Assembly (NCBI GenBank): GCA_039025395.1
Contig: JBCCOK010000018.1
Span: 15,989 to 79,988 of the forward strand
Source of the DNA: Hoeflea_A sp039025395
GTDB taxonomy: Bacteria > Pseudomonadota > Alphaproteobacteria > Rhizobiales > Rhizobiaceae
Reading direction: 5' to 3'
Length of the DNA: 64,000 bases
Positions 44,862 to 53,634 of the stretch are shown here, in pieces (position 1 is the first letter of the stretch; every line of letters starts with the position of its first letter). The notes below the pieces were generated by a model. It worked only from the letters and a program-made list of their open reading frames with translations. It was not told where the DNA came from and did no database searches. Both the position numbers and the translations under genes were made by a program.

Positions 44862-45506
44862 TTACTGATTGTTATCGTCGAGCAGACCGGTCACGAAGCC
44901 AAACAACCCGGGATGGCGGTCGCGCCGCAGCCGTTCAGCGAGCACAATGGAGCGGACGGACTGAAACGTCTGGTCAAGGTCTTCATTGACGACAACATAG
45001 TCATATTCGCTCCAGTGCTGCATTTCTTCGCGCGAATTGGCCAGTCGTGTCTCGATGACCTGTTCCGTGTCTTCGGCTCGCCTCTGGAGACGTGACTTGA
45101 GCTCTTCAAGAGATGGCGGAAGGATGAAGACTGAGACGACATCCGCTGGCATCTTCTCGTGCAGTTGGAGGGCACCCTGCCAGTCAATGTCAAAAAGCAT
45201 GTCGCGGCCTTCAGCCATGCAAGTCTCCGCCGCCTCTCGCGGCGTTCCATAAAAGTTGCCGTGCACTTCGGCCCATTCAAGCAGAGCATCCGTATCGCGA
45301 AGCCTTTTGAACTCAACTTCGGATATAAAATGATAGTGCACGCCGTCGATCTCGCTAGGTCGCCGCGTGCGCGTTGTAACACTGACAGAAAGCGTCAGGC
45401 CTTCAACCTCTTCCAGAAGAATGCGCGCGATTGTAGACTTGCCTGCTCCGGAGGGCGAGGACAGAACCAGCAGCAGACCCCGGCGCTTTGCTTGTGTAAC
45501 TGTCAT
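44862..45506 (-). CDS. gmk: Guanylate kinase
   Basis: 214-residue enzyme that phosphorylates GMP/dGMP. P-loop LVLSSPSGAGKSTIARIL (about residues 13-30), TRRPSEIDGVHYHFISEVEF for GMP binding (about 45-65), and LFDIDWQGALQLHEKMP (about 105). ATG 45506 gives the family N-terminus; the open frame extends 51 residues upstream without similarity. It follows yicC by 56 bases, the yicC-gmk pairing common in proteobacteria. Confidence 0.96.
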   Translation of the reverse strand: MTVTQAKRRGLLLVLSSPSGAGKSTIARILLEEVEGLTLSVSVTTRTRRPSEIDGVHYHFISEVEFKRLRDTDALLEWAEVHGNFYGTPREAAETCMAEGRDMLFDIDWQGALQLHEKMPADVVSVFILPPSLEELKSRLQRRAEDTEQVIETRLANSREEMQHWSEYDYVVVNEDLDQTFQSVRSIVLAERLRRDRHPGLFGFVTGLLDDNNQ

Positions 45507-45562
45507 GACGTCAGATATGGCGGCGAACTGAGACTGGATTGCAACATGATCGCGACTGCCAC

Positions 45563-46450
45563 CTATTCCAGATTCTGAACCTGTTCGCGAAACTGCTCGA
45601 TAAGAACTTTCAGTTCCAAACCGATCGCCGTCACCGAAGAGGCGTTTGATTTTGAACAAATGGTATTCGACTCGCGGTTCAATTCCTGCGCTAAAAAATC
45701 AAGGCGTCGTCCGATCGGGCCGCCGTCCGCCAGCAATTGCCTGCATGCCTCAACATGGACTGAAAGGCGGTCGATCTCTTCGCGAATATCGGCTTTTGAA
45801 GCCAGTATCGCAGCTTCAACATACACACGATCCTCGTCGAATTCCGCAGCGGAATCGAGCAGCATCCTAACCTGCGACGACAAACGCTCCGCAATACGGT
45901 CCGGTTCAGTCGACGGATCGGCGGCCACCTTGCGAACAAGTTCCTCTATCCCAGCGACTTGGTCGCCAAGGAAGGCTCCGATCTTTTCGCCTTCTGTCTT
46001 TCTCATCGCTGTCATGGCCGCAATCGTCGCATCGAGGCCATCCATGATCGACTGACGCTCTTGGCTCAAAGTCTCATCATCCGGCTTCGATTCGGAAAAC
46101 TCGAGCACTCCGCGGATATTGAGCAGGCCATCGATCCGGGGCGGTTCGGCATCCGTGCTCTCGAGTAACCGATCGGCCGCAATGATCACCGCATCCAGCA
46201 CATCCTGATTGACGGTCGCTTGGATTGTTTTCCTGTCCCGCGTCACCGTCAGGTTCACCTGCAGATTGCCGCGCGCAATGTTTTGCGAAACCGCTTTTCT
46301 TACATCCGGTTCGATCAGTTCAAATCCCGCAGGCAATCGGATGCGAACATCGAAGCCTTTGCCGTTGACCGAACGCATCTCCCAGGCCCATTGCATAGAG
46401 CCGGAGTTGCCTTCGAGATTGGCGTATCCAGTCATCGATTGCAGCGTCAT
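45563..46450 (-). CDS. yicC: YicC-family endoribonuclease
   Basis: 295-residue protein of the YicC/YloC family, recently described as hexameric endoribonucleases. It starts MTLQSMTGYANLEGNSGSMQ with the conserved SMTGYA and follows with WEMRSVNGKGFDVRIRLP (about 25-45). The C-terminal DUF1732 part includes GGPIGRRLDFLAQELNRESN with the conserved E-x3-R-E-x-N-T motif (about 245-265). Lies between mltG and gmk in a leftward string. Confidence 0.94.
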   Translation of the reverse strand: MTLQSMTGYANLEGNSGSMQWAWEMRSVNGKGFDVRIRLPAGFELIEPDVRKAVSQNIARGNLQVNLTVTRDRKTIQATVNQDVLDAVIIAADRLLESTDAEPPRIDGLLNIRGVLEFSESKPDDETLSQERQSIMDGLDATIAAMTAMRKTEGEKIGAFLGDQVAGIEELVRKVAADPSTEPDRIAERLSSQVRMLLDSAAEFDEDRVYVEAAILASKADIREEIDRLSVHVEACRQLLADGGPIGRRLDFLAQELNRESNTICSKSNASSVTAIGLELKVLIEQFREQVQNLE

Positions 46451-46489
46451 TCGACACCTCTCGCGCAGCCGAACAATCGCTGTTGGCTG

Positions 46490-47650
46490 TTACTGATCGG
46501 CAGACTGTTCTCTTTGCTTTGCCCGTTCAGCTTCGATCTGCCGCCATCTGCGCACATTAGCATTGTGTTGATCGAGGGTTTCAGCGAACGCATGCCCACC
46601 GGTCCCGTCGGCAACGAAATAGTAGTGGTTGGTCTGTGACGGTCTTGCAACAGCTTCCAGCGAGGCGCGGCCAGGATTGGCAATCGGTGTAGGCGGCAGG
46701 CCGTCAATTCTGTAAGTGTTGTAAGGCGTGAACTTGTCGATATCAGACCGGTAGATCGGACGATCCGGCGGTTTGCCTTCGCCGCCAAAAAGCCCATAGA
46801 TGATGGTCGGGTCTGATTGCAGGCGCATGCCCCGTTCCAGACGATTCATGAACACTGATGCCACCAACGTGCGCTCGTCGGCCCTTCCCGTCTCTTTTTC
46901 AACGATGGATGCCAAGATCAGCATCTCTTCCTTCGAATTGATGGGAAGGCCCGGCTCTCGGCGTGCCCATATCTGGTTGACGAGGGCGTTCTGTGACGCG
47001 CGCATCTGCTCGATGACCTCTATGCGCGTTGTACCGCGGGTGAATTTGTAGGTCTCCGGCCGCAATGTGCCCTCCGCCGGCATTTCTTCCGGCAGATCGC
47101 CCGTCAGGTCCGGATTTTCGGCAACCCTTTCAAAGATCTGATGCACTGTGAGGCCTTCCGGAATTGTCACCGAGTACTGCACCGAAAGCCCGGATCGCAG
47201 CAGTTCCATGACATCGCGCATCGATGCACCTGCTTTGATCTCGTATTCGCCGGCCTTGAGCGTGTCATCGGGCATGTAGGCCTGGACACCCGATTTGAAG
47301 ATGAAGCCGTTGGATACGACCTGGCGGCGTTCAAGAAGATTGGCGATTTGGTTCAGGCTTGTTCCGCTTGGTATGCGCACATTGGCGCTACGCTCAAGCG
47401 GGCCCGGTTCATCGAATTTGACCTTGCCGTAGTAGACCGCACCGGCGGCTGCCAACGTAATGAAAACGATGAACGACATTATGAAATTGAGAAACACCAC
47501 AAACTGGCTGCGGGCGCGCTGCGAGCGCTTTGGTGGCTGCGGTGCCTCTTCTGGCTTCAATGCCTGGCGCGCGGATTGTGGAATGACCGGTCCCGCAGAT
47601 GTCGATCGTCGAATCTTGCCCGGGTCTCCCGATATATTGCTGTCGGTCAC
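46490..47650 (-). CDS. mltG: Endolytic murein transglycosylase MltG
   Basis: 386-residue inner-membrane enzyme that cleaves nascent glycan strands and may set their length. A Pro/Gln/Lys-rich cytoplasmic leader (residues 1-48), one membrane helix (QFVVFLNFIMSFIVFITLAA, about 48-68), a LysM-like piece (IPSGTSLNQIANLLERRQVV) and the YceG catalytic domain with the glutamate in LILASIVEKETGRADERTL (about 245) and DPTIIYGLFG (about 285). It follows fabF in the leftward fab gene string, as in other Rhizobiales. Confidence 0.95.
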   Translation of the reverse strand: MTDSNISGDPGKIRRSTSAGPVIPQSARQALKPEEAPQPPKRSQRARSQFVVFLNFIMSFIVFITLAAAGAVYYGKVKFDEPGPLERSANVRIPSGTSLNQIANLLERRQVVSNGFIFKSGVQAYMPDDTLKAGEYEIKAGASMRDVMELLRSGLSVQYSVTIPEGLTVHQIFERVAENPDLTGDLPEEMPAEGTLRPETYKFTRGTTRIEVIEQMRASQNALVNQIWARREPGLPINSKEEMLILASIVEKETGRADERTLVASVFMNRLERGMRLQSDPTIIYGLFGGEGKPPDRPIYRSDIDKFTPYNTYRIDGLPPTPIANPGRASLEAVARPSQTNHYYFVADGTGGHAFAETLDQHNANVRRWRQIEAERAKQREQSADQ

Positions 47651-47747
47651 AATCTATCCCCAATCTATGGAATCAGCGATTTATCATAGTGTTATTAACA
47701 ACATGAATATGGCAATAGATGGCAAATACGACGAATTCGATCACACT

Positions 47748-49010
47748 TTAGTCTTCAAACCGCCGCAATACCAAACAGGCGTTGGTGCCGCCAAAACCGA
47801 AGGAATTCGACAAGGCGACGTTGATCTCACGCTCTCGTGCCTTCTTGGGGACGAGGTCGATTTCCGTTTCAACCGAGGGATTTTCGAGGTTCAAGGTCGG
47901 CGGAGCGATGTTGTCTCGGATCGCAAGTGTCGAAAAAATGGCCTCAACCGCTCCGGCAGCCCCAAGAAGGTGGCCGATCGCGGATTTTGTGGACGACATG
48001 GCAATTGAAGGTGCCGCGTCTCCGACGAGGCGTTCGACGGCCGCCAGTTCGATGGTGTCAGCCATCGTCGAAGTGCCATGGGCGTTGATGTAGTCAATCT
48101 GGGCAGGCGAAACGCCGGCGCGCTTCAAGGCCGATTGCATACATCTGAATGCACCCTCGCCGTCCTCCGACGGCGCAGTGATGTGATAGGCGTCGCCAGA
48201 GAGTCCGTAACCGATTACCTCTGCGTAGATTTTTGCGCCGCGCGCTCTGGCGTGTTCCAATTCCTCCAGAACGACGACACCTGCGCCCTCCCCCATCACG
48301 AACCCGTCGCGCAACTCATCATAGGGACGCGACGCGCTCTTCGGATCGTCGTTGAATGCAGTCGATAGCGCTTTGCAGGCTGCAAAGCCGGCCATTGCAA
48401 TACGGCAAATCGGGCTTTCCGTCCCGCCGGCGACCATCACATCCGCATCACCAAGCCCGATAAGGCGACTGGCATCGCCGATCGCATGTGCGCCTGTCGA
48501 ACAGGCCGTTACCACCGAATGGTTCGGCCCCCTCAACTTATGACGGATCGAAACCTGACCCGCGGCAAGATTGATCAGTCGACCAGGAATGAAGAATGGC
48601 GAGACCCGCCGGGGACCCCTTTCTCTCAGTGTATCGCCGGCATCGATGATCCCCTGAAGCCCGCCGATCCCTGAGCCTATGAGCACACCGGTCGATACTT
48701 GATCTTCATCCGATTGGGGATGCCAATCAGCATCGTCGAGAGCCTGGTCCGCAGCGGCAAGGGCATAGCAAATGAAAGGGTCGACCTTCCGCTGTTCTTT
48801 CGGCACCATATGGGCGTCGGGATCAAACGTCCCGTTGCTGCCATCGCCGAGAGGAATTCGACAGGCGATTTTTGCCGCAAGATCTTCAGTCTCGAATTCT
48901 TCGATACGCGCAGCTGCATTTTGCCCCGACAACAGTCTTTCCCACGTCACATCGGTGCTGCCACCGAGCGGAGAAACCATACCTGTTCCGGTGATTACCA
49001 CGCGCCTCAT
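47748..49010 (-). CDS. fabF: 3-oxoacyl-ACP synthase II
   Basis: 420-residue condensing enzyme of fatty-acid elongation. Cys-His-His catalytic set: SVVTACSTGAHAIGDA (Cys about residue 171), INAHGTSTMAD (His about 312) and STKSAIGHLLGAAGA (His about 348), with the final NSFGFGGTNACLVL. ATG 49010 gives MRRVVITGTGMVSPLGG, the family start. Transcribed leftward after acpP with a 199-base gap that carries a hairpin. Confidence 0.96.
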   Translation of the reverse strand: MRRVVITGTGMVSPLGGSTDVTWERLLSGQNAAARIEEFETEDLAAKIACRIPLGDGSNGTFDPDAHMVPKEQRKVDPFICYALAAADQALDDADWHPQSDEDQVSTGVLIGSGIGGLQGIIDAGDTLRERGPRRVSPFFIPGRLINLAAGQVSIRHKLRGPNHSVVTACSTGAHAIGDASRLIGLGDADVMVAGGTESPICRIAMAGFAACKALSTAFNDDPKSASRPYDELRDGFVMGEGAGVVVLEELEHARARGAKIYAEVIGYGLSGDAYHITAPSEDGEGAFRCMQSALKRAGVSPAQIDYINAHGTSTMADTIELAAVERLVGDAAPSIAMSSTKSAIGHLLGAAGAVEAIFSTLAIRDNIAPPTLNLENPSVETEIDLVPKKAREREINVALSNSFGFGGTNACLVLRRFED

Positions 49011-49102
49011 TGTGGTCCTATCCTGTTGCCTGCATCCGGTCTTAACGTCGCGATTGTCGGTACCTGATACGGCCCGGCCGAGACTGGGCTGCAACAACAA
49101 CA

Positions 49103-49125
49103 CAGCCCGGAAACCAACCGGGCTG
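49103..49125 (-). terminator. Hairpin after acpP
   Basis: CAGCCCGG (49103-49110) pairs perfectly with CCGGGCTG (49118-49125) over a seven-base loop. In the leftward direction the stem is followed by a U/G-rich run (TGTTGTTGTTG). It lies 85 bases past the acpP stop and probably ends most acpP transcripts while letting some continue to fabF. Confidence 0.55.
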
Positions 49126-49209
49126 ATAAGCGTCGTCTCCGGGCTTCAACGTCCGCATTCATAGCGGTGATGCGAGACGAGTTGCTCCCGCAGCCCGCAC
49201 AGTTTGAGT

Positions 49210-49446
49210 CTAACCTTGAGACTTATCGATGTATTTGATGGCGTCACCCACCGTCAGGATTGTATCTGCAGCATCGTCGGGGATTTCGACACCGAACTCT
49301 TCTTCGAACGCCATGACCAGTTCGACCGTGTCGAGAGAATCGGCACCGAGATCGTCAATAAAACTCGCGCCCTCTGTCACCTTCTCGGCGTCGACGCCAA
49401 GATGCTCGACAACAATGTTCTTTACGCGTCCTGCGGTATCGCTCAT
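49210..49446 (-). CDS. acpP: Acyl carrier protein
   Basis: 78-residue acidic carrier of growing acyl chains in fatty-acid and lipid A synthesis. The phosphopantetheine serine lies in GADSLDTVELVMAFEEEF (about residue 37). Whole-length match to housekeeping ACP. It has its own promoter (49521-49549) and a hairpin downstream, fitting the high expression expected of AcpP compared with flanking fabG and fabF. Confidence 0.97.
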   Translation of the reverse strand: MSDTAGRVKNIVVEHLGVDAEKVTEGASFIDDLGADSLDTVELVMAFEEEFGVEIPDDAADTILTVGDAIKYIDKSQG

Positions 49447-49520
49447 GTCGTTATCCTCGACCCTTATGTTCTGCTATGCCTTGGATAGCGGCATGCGGTA
49501 ACTCAATCAAGTTCACGCGC

Positions 49521-49549
49521 TTTATAATTCGGCGCATTTGCCCGGTAAA
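49521..49549 (-). promoter_or_regulatory. Promoter of acpP
   Basis: On the minus strand TTTACC (49549-49544) and TATAAA (49526-49521) with a 17-base spacer, about 75 bases before the acpP start. A small GC stem, GCCCGG/CCGGGC at 49540-49556, overlaps the -35 element and might end fabG transcripts. Confidence 0.5.
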
Positions 49550-49725
49550 TCCGGGCCTGTGGATTTCCCGTCCGCACGGCGCTGCAGCCTATGCGCAGAT
49601 ACCGGAGACCGATTTGCCAGCGGCCATTAACACGGTTTATGTCAGTGTCAAAGCTTGAAATCCTTGCCGCAGAGACTTGTGGAGACAAAGTTCATCTATC
49701 GGGCCAAAATCCTCTGGGATTTCGA

Positions 49726-50463
49726 TCAGATCATCGCCATGCCGCCATTGACGTGGATTGTCTGACCGGTGATGTAGCCGGACTCGTCGGCGGCAAGATA
49801 GGAAACGGTTGAGGCAACCTCTTCGCCCGTACCCATCCGACGCATCGGAATGGCTCCCATGATAGCGTCTTTCTGTTTGTCGTTGAGCTTGTCGGTCATC
49901 GCCGACTGGATAAAGCCGGGCGCGACGCAGTTCACCGTGATGTTGCGCGAGGCAATCTCTTGGGCAAGAGACTTGGAAAAGCCGATCATACCGGCCTTGG
50001 CGGCACAGTAGTTGGCTTGTCCGGGATTGCCGGTCACAGCAACCACCGAGGTGATGTTGATGATCCGTCCAAAGCGCCGCCGCATCATGGGATGCGTCAG
50101 CTCGCGGGTCAGACGGAAAACAGCGGACAGGTTGATCGAAAGAACGGTGTCCCAATCCTCGTCCGACATGCGTACAAAGAGCCCATCCCTGGTGGTACCG
50201 GCATTGTTGACCAGGATATCAACGCCCCCTAGTTCCTCTTCTGCCCGCTGCCCCAGGGCTTTGACTTCTCCCGGGTCTGACAAATCGGCCGGGAAAATGT
50301 GAGTCTTGTCACCCAGTTCGCCGGCTAGCGCCTCTAGCCTTTCCAGACGTGTCCCATGGATGCCGACGACTGCGCCGTTCCTGTGCAACGCGCGGGCGAT
50401 TTCCTCGCCAATGCCGCCGGATGCGCCCGTAACAAGTGCCTTGCGGCCGTTCAACTGGAACAT
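49726..50463 (-). CDS. fabG: 3-oxoacyl-ACP reductase
   Basis: 245-residue NADPH-dependent short-chain dehydrogenase that reduces beta-ketoacyl-ACP. Cofactor motif ALVTGASGGIGEEIARAL (about residue 10), NNAGTTRDGLFVRM (about 86), catalytic Ser in ITSVVAVTGNPGQANYCAAKAG with the Tyr-x3-Lys pair (about 150-156), and the C-terminal YITGQTIHVNGGMAMI. Forty-seven bases after fabD on the same strand. Confidence 0.97.
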   Translation of the reverse strand: MFQLNGRKALVTGASGGIGEEIARALHRNGAVVGIHGTRLERLEALAGELGDKTHIFPADLSDPGEVKALGQRAEEELGGVDILVNNAGTTRDGLFVRMSDEDWDTVLSINLSAVFRLTRELTHPMMRRRFGRIINITSVVAVTGNPGQANYCAAKAGMIGFSKSLAQEIASRNITVNCVAPGFIQSAMTDKLNDKQKDAIMGAIPMRRMGTGEEVASTVSYLAADESGYITGQTIHVNGGMAMI

Positions 50464-50510
50464 TTCAATCCCTTCCGAAACAAAAAGGCGGTGTGGTCAG
50501 AAAACGGACA

Positions 50511-51446
50511 TTAGTCTTCTAAGAAACTCTCAATATCCTGCGTTGTATTGATGGACCTTGCGGAAATCGACCGGTCGATGCGCCGAACGAGACCGGTGAG
50601 AACCCTGCCCGCACCGATCTCCACGGTTTCCGATACGCCATTTTCCGCCATCCACAATACAGACTCGCGCCACCTGACTTGCCCCGTAACCTGCCTCACA
50701 AGGAGTGTTTTTATCTCAGCTGCATCGCTCACGGGACCAGCCAGAACGTTGGCAACAAGCGGGACCGCGGGTGGCGCCATTTTGACAACAGCCAGTGCCT
50801 CGCTGACTGCATCGGCCGCGGGCTGCATCAACGTCGAGTGGAAAGGTGCGGAAACAGGCAGCGCCAGCGCACGTTTGGCACCCTGTTCGGAGGCAATCGA
50901 GATCGCTTGTTCCACACTCTGTTTTGACCCTGAAACAACCAACTGGCCGCCGCCGTTATCGTTGGCAATCTGGCAGACACCATGTGTTGCGCAGTTGGCG
51001 CATATCTTGTCTACCGTGTCGCGTTCAAGTCCAATGATCGCAGCCATAGCCCCTTCGCCAACAGGCACCGCTTCCTGCATCGCGTTACCGCGCACACGTA
51101 ATAGGCGCGCCGCATCCCCAACCGTCAGGGCACCGGCGGCTGCAAGCGCGGTATATTCGCCGAGAGAGTGGCCGGCGACAAAGGCGACCCGCTGGGAAAC
51201 TGAGAGACCAGCCGCTTCCAGAACCCTGACGACGGCCATCGAAACTGCCATGAGCGCCGGTTGGGCATTGGCCGTCAAGGTGAGTTCGTCGTCCGGGCCA
51301 TCGAACATCAAATCTGACAATTTCTGGCCCAGCGCCTCATCGACTTCATCGAAGACGTTGCGCGCTTGCGAAAACGCGTCAGCAATGTCCTTGCCCATGC
51401 CGACGCTTTGGCTGCCCTGGCCGGGAAATATGAATGCGGTGCTCAT
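50511..51446 (-). CDS. fabD: Malonyl-CoA:ACP transacylase
   Basis: 311-residue enzyme that loads malonate on ACP. It starts STAFIFPGQGSQSVGMGKDI; catalytic serine in VAGHSLGEYTALAAAGAL (about residue 92), histidine in ALPVSAPFHSTLMQPAAD (about 200) and the C-terminal VEIGAGRVLTGLVRR. ATG 51446 gives the family start. It opens the leftward fabD-fabG-acpP-fabF series. Confidence 0.97.
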   Translation of the reverse strand: MSTAFIFPGQGSQSVGMGKDIADAFSQARNVFDEVDEALGQKLSDLMFDGPDDELTLTANAQPALMAVSMAVVRVLEAAGLSVSQRVAFVAGHSLGEYTALAAAGALTVGDAARLLRVRGNAMQEAVPVGEGAMAAIIGLERDTVDKICANCATHGVCQIANDNGGGQLVVSGSKQSVEQAISIASEQGAKRALALPVSAPFHSTLMQPAADAVSEALAVVKMAPPAVPLVANVLAGPVSDAAEIKTLLVRQVTGQVRWRESVLWMAENGVSETVEIGAGRVLTGLVRRIDRSISARSINTTQDIESFLED

Positions 51447-51533
51447 CAGAACTCTCGAACTGTTTGGCGGCGTCTGACCACCGAAGGCATCAGGAGTCAA
51501 GCATTGATGAGGAAGCCACCCGACGGGAACGTC

Positions 51534-51560
51534 AAAAAAGGCGCCCTGAAGAGCGCCTTT
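51534..51560 (-). terminator. Intrinsic terminator of the coiled-coil gene
   Basis: In the leftward direction an AAAGGCGC (51560-51553) and GCGCCTTT (51544-51537) stem with an eight-base loop, followed by six T residues. It ends transcription from the small gene at 51630-52082 and isolates it from fabD. The near-symmetric sequence could also act rightward. Confidence 0.7.
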
Positions 51561-51629
51561 CGAGTGTTACTTGGTTGTCGCCAAGTGTTTTGTTTGGTCG
51601 GCTTTCGCTGCCGGAACAGATCCGGCTGC

Positions 51630-52082
51630 CTAAAGGTCACCAAGCAGAATGTCGCGCGCTGCCTTGTTAGCTTCCTTCATGCGGATCGCCGCCTTGATCT
51701 GGCTGTCGTAGCGTTCTGTAAGTTCTTTGGTCTGCTGCTTGAACTCGGCACCGAGTTCTTTCAATTCGTTGCGCGCCGCTTCAAGTCCTTGCTCATGAAA
51801 CTCGATATCGCTTCTGACCTTGGCTTCGCGTTCGGTAAAGCTCTCTTCGAGAACCTGCTGAGCCGCGCCGCGCTCGGCTTCCATGCGCTCCATGTCGGCA
51901 ACCGCATCTCTTATGGCTGCGTCATAAAGGTTGACCGCATGGTCAGACTTGCTCGTCGGCATTGTGCGGTTGGTGCTGATCATGCGTTCTACGACGTCGT
52001 TAAGGCTGTTGACCACTTTTTCAGCCTGATCGACGTTGCGCGTTGCATGAACAACGTTGCTGGTAGTCGATGATGCGCTCAT
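51630..52082 (-). CDS. Small coiled-coil protein, function unknown
   Basis: 150 residues, not recognised. ATG 52082 has GAGGAGA upstream. The protein is almost wholly helical and charged, with coiled-coil heptads from about residue 60 to 140 (MERMEAERGAAQQVLEES, LEAARNELKELGAEFKQQ). It has no signal peptide, membrane segment or cysteine. It has its own terminator (51534-51560), and about 155 bases upstream is a perfect TTAA-N7-TTAA box, suggesting cell-cycle control by CtrA. It is an insertion relative to the common fabD-rpsF adjacency in Rhizobiales. Confidence 0.65.
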   Translation of the reverse strand: MSASSTTSNVVHATRNVDQAEKVVNSLNDVVERMISTNRTMPTSKSDHAVNLYDAAIRDAVADMERMEAERGAAQQVLEESFTEREAKVRSDIEFHEQGLEAARNELKELGAEFKQQTKELTERYDSQIKAAIRMKEANKAARDILLGDL

Positions 52083-52236
52083 TGTCGTTCTCCTCGGTGA
52101 ATCTGGTATCCACCACGTCACCAGTTCGTGAATGGCTGCGCCGCATCCCCTGCCAACAACGTGCAGTCGCTGCCGGAGATTACAAATCGCCTTTAATTGG
52201 AATTATTGAAAAGTAGGGCTGCAGGCAATTCGATAG

Positions 52237-52254
52237 TTAAATTAACGTTAATTT
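52237..52254. promoter_or_regulatory. Candidate CtrA-binding site, TTAA-N7-TTAA
   Basis: TTAA (52237-52240), seven bases, TTAA (52248-52251), inside a perfect 16-base palindrome AAATTAACGTTAATTT (52239-52254). This equals the CtrA consensus of alphaproteobacteria. It lies 155 bases upstream of the leftward coiled-coil gene and 52 bases past the end of the glutamine-synthetase-like gene. Confidence 0.45.
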
Positions 52255-52305
52255 CTATGGCCTTAGAGCTTGTAGTCAGGCATCTTTGGATACCGTTCGG
52301 ATCGA

Positions 52306-53634
52306 TCAGTAGGCCTCAGCATATTTGGCACAGATTTCATCATCCGAAAGGTCCTTTAGCTGATCGACCTCGCTCCTCTTGTGCCGCAGGTAAGCGTCGA
52401 CAAGCGTCGGACCAAAAGCCTGTTGCGCCCAATCGCTTTGCGATAGACGTTCGAGCGCATCGGAAAGGGATTGCGGCAGGCGCTCAATGCCGAGGTCGGC
52501 AAGGCTCTGCTCGTCAAGCTCGGCCAAATCGGTTCGCGTCGCGGCAGGCGTTTGAAGCTGCTCGTCAAGGCCGCTGATTCCGGCCCGCAATAGTGCTGCG
52601 AGAAAGAGATAAGGACTGGCTGCCGCATCTGCGGCGCGAAATTCAAGGTGGAACCGGTCCGAAATATCCTCGCGGCCGCTTTCGCGGAAAACCGGACAAA
52701 TACGAATGGCAGCTTCTCGGTCCTGGACACCGAGATTATTGAACGCAGCGCTCCAGCGGTGTGGCGTCAGACGCATATAGGACGCCACTGATGGTGCCGT
52801 CATGCATAGATACTCGGGCAGATATTTGAGCATGCCGGCGACGAAACGGCCTGCGACCTCAGACAGGCCATTTGGCCCGTTGCGGTCGTAGCCGACCTGA
52901 TTGCCGGATGCGTCCTGCAGGGAAAAGTGCACATGCACGCCATTGCCGACACCCGATGGATCGATGATGGGAGCAAAGCTTGCACGGGCATCGAGGCCAC
53001 GCGCGACGGCTCTCGTCATCTCGCGCAGGATGACGGCTTCATCCGCCGCTCGAAGAGGCGCCTGCGGCTTGACCGTCACTTCGCACTGCCCCGGGCCGTA
53101 TTCCGGACTGAAAGTGTCCGGAGACAGGCCCGCTTTTTCCACCGTTTCCATAAGCCGCGCGGGAAAAGCACCCATTCTGCGCAAGGCGCGAAGCGAATAG
53201 CCGAGACCATCCTGGGCTCTGGCGCCAGAGAAGTGAAACTCGTGCTCGAACGCAACGGTCAGGCTGATGCCGTGTCTTTCGCGTAGCGTGTCAATCGCAG
53301 CCTTGAGCTGGCCGCGCAGACAGCATGCCCAAGGCTGTTCATCCAGGGTAAAGACGTCACCGATCACGAAGGATTCGTCGATCCCATGTTCCGGAATTTC
53401 AAGATCGATAAGCGTTGAAAAATCCGGCCGCAGCATGAGGTCGCCAAATGCTCCCCATGGTGTGTCGGCAATCGGACCGAACGTTGTCTGGAAGATATTG
53501 GTCGGCGTCCAGCCAACGCCGATGTGAGCCCGTTTTGTGCGATCAGCGCAGGTCATTGCCTTTCCACGCAACTGGCCTGCCATATCGCTGGTAACGACCA
53601 TAATCAGGTCGGTCGGTTTGCGCGTGCCGCTCAT
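52306..53634 (-). CDS. Glutamine synthetase family protein (gamma-glutamylpolyamine/amine ligase-like)
   Basis: 442-residue glutamine-synthetase-fold ligase, not the housekeeping GlnA. Metal and substrate motifs are kept: VAFEHEFHF (paired Glu, about residue 127), EYGPGQCEVTVKP (about 180), GNGVHVHFSLQD (about 235) and HLEFRAADAAASPYLFLAAL (about 345). The standard Tyr adenylylation loop near the C-terminus is absent. Such stand-alone copies usually ligate glutamate to polyamines or other amines, or serve ammonium-linked catabolism; nearby genes do not show which. It lies between the coiled-coil gene and rpsF, both of other function. Confidence 0.85.
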   Translation of the reverse strand: MSGTRKPTDLIMVVTSDMAGQLRGKAMTCADRTKRAHIGVGWTPTNIFQTTFGPIADTPWGAFGDLMLRPDFSTLIDLEIPEHGIDESFVIGDVFTLDEQPWACCLRGQLKAAIDTLRERHGISLTVAFEHEFHFSGARAQDGLGYSLRALRRMGAFPARLMETVEKAGLSPDTFSPEYGPGQCEVTVKPQAPLRAADEAVILREMTRAVARGLDARASFAPIIDPSGVGNGVHVHFSLQDASGNQVGYDRNGPNGLSEVAGRFVAGMLKYLPEYLCMTAPSVASYMRLTPHRWSAAFNNLGVQDREAAIRICPVFRESGREDISDRFHLEFRAADAAASPYLFLAALLRAGISGLDEQLQTPAATRTDLAELDEQSLADLGIERLPQSLSDALERLSQSDWAQQAFGPTLVDAYLRHKRSEVDQLKDLSDDEICAKYAEAY

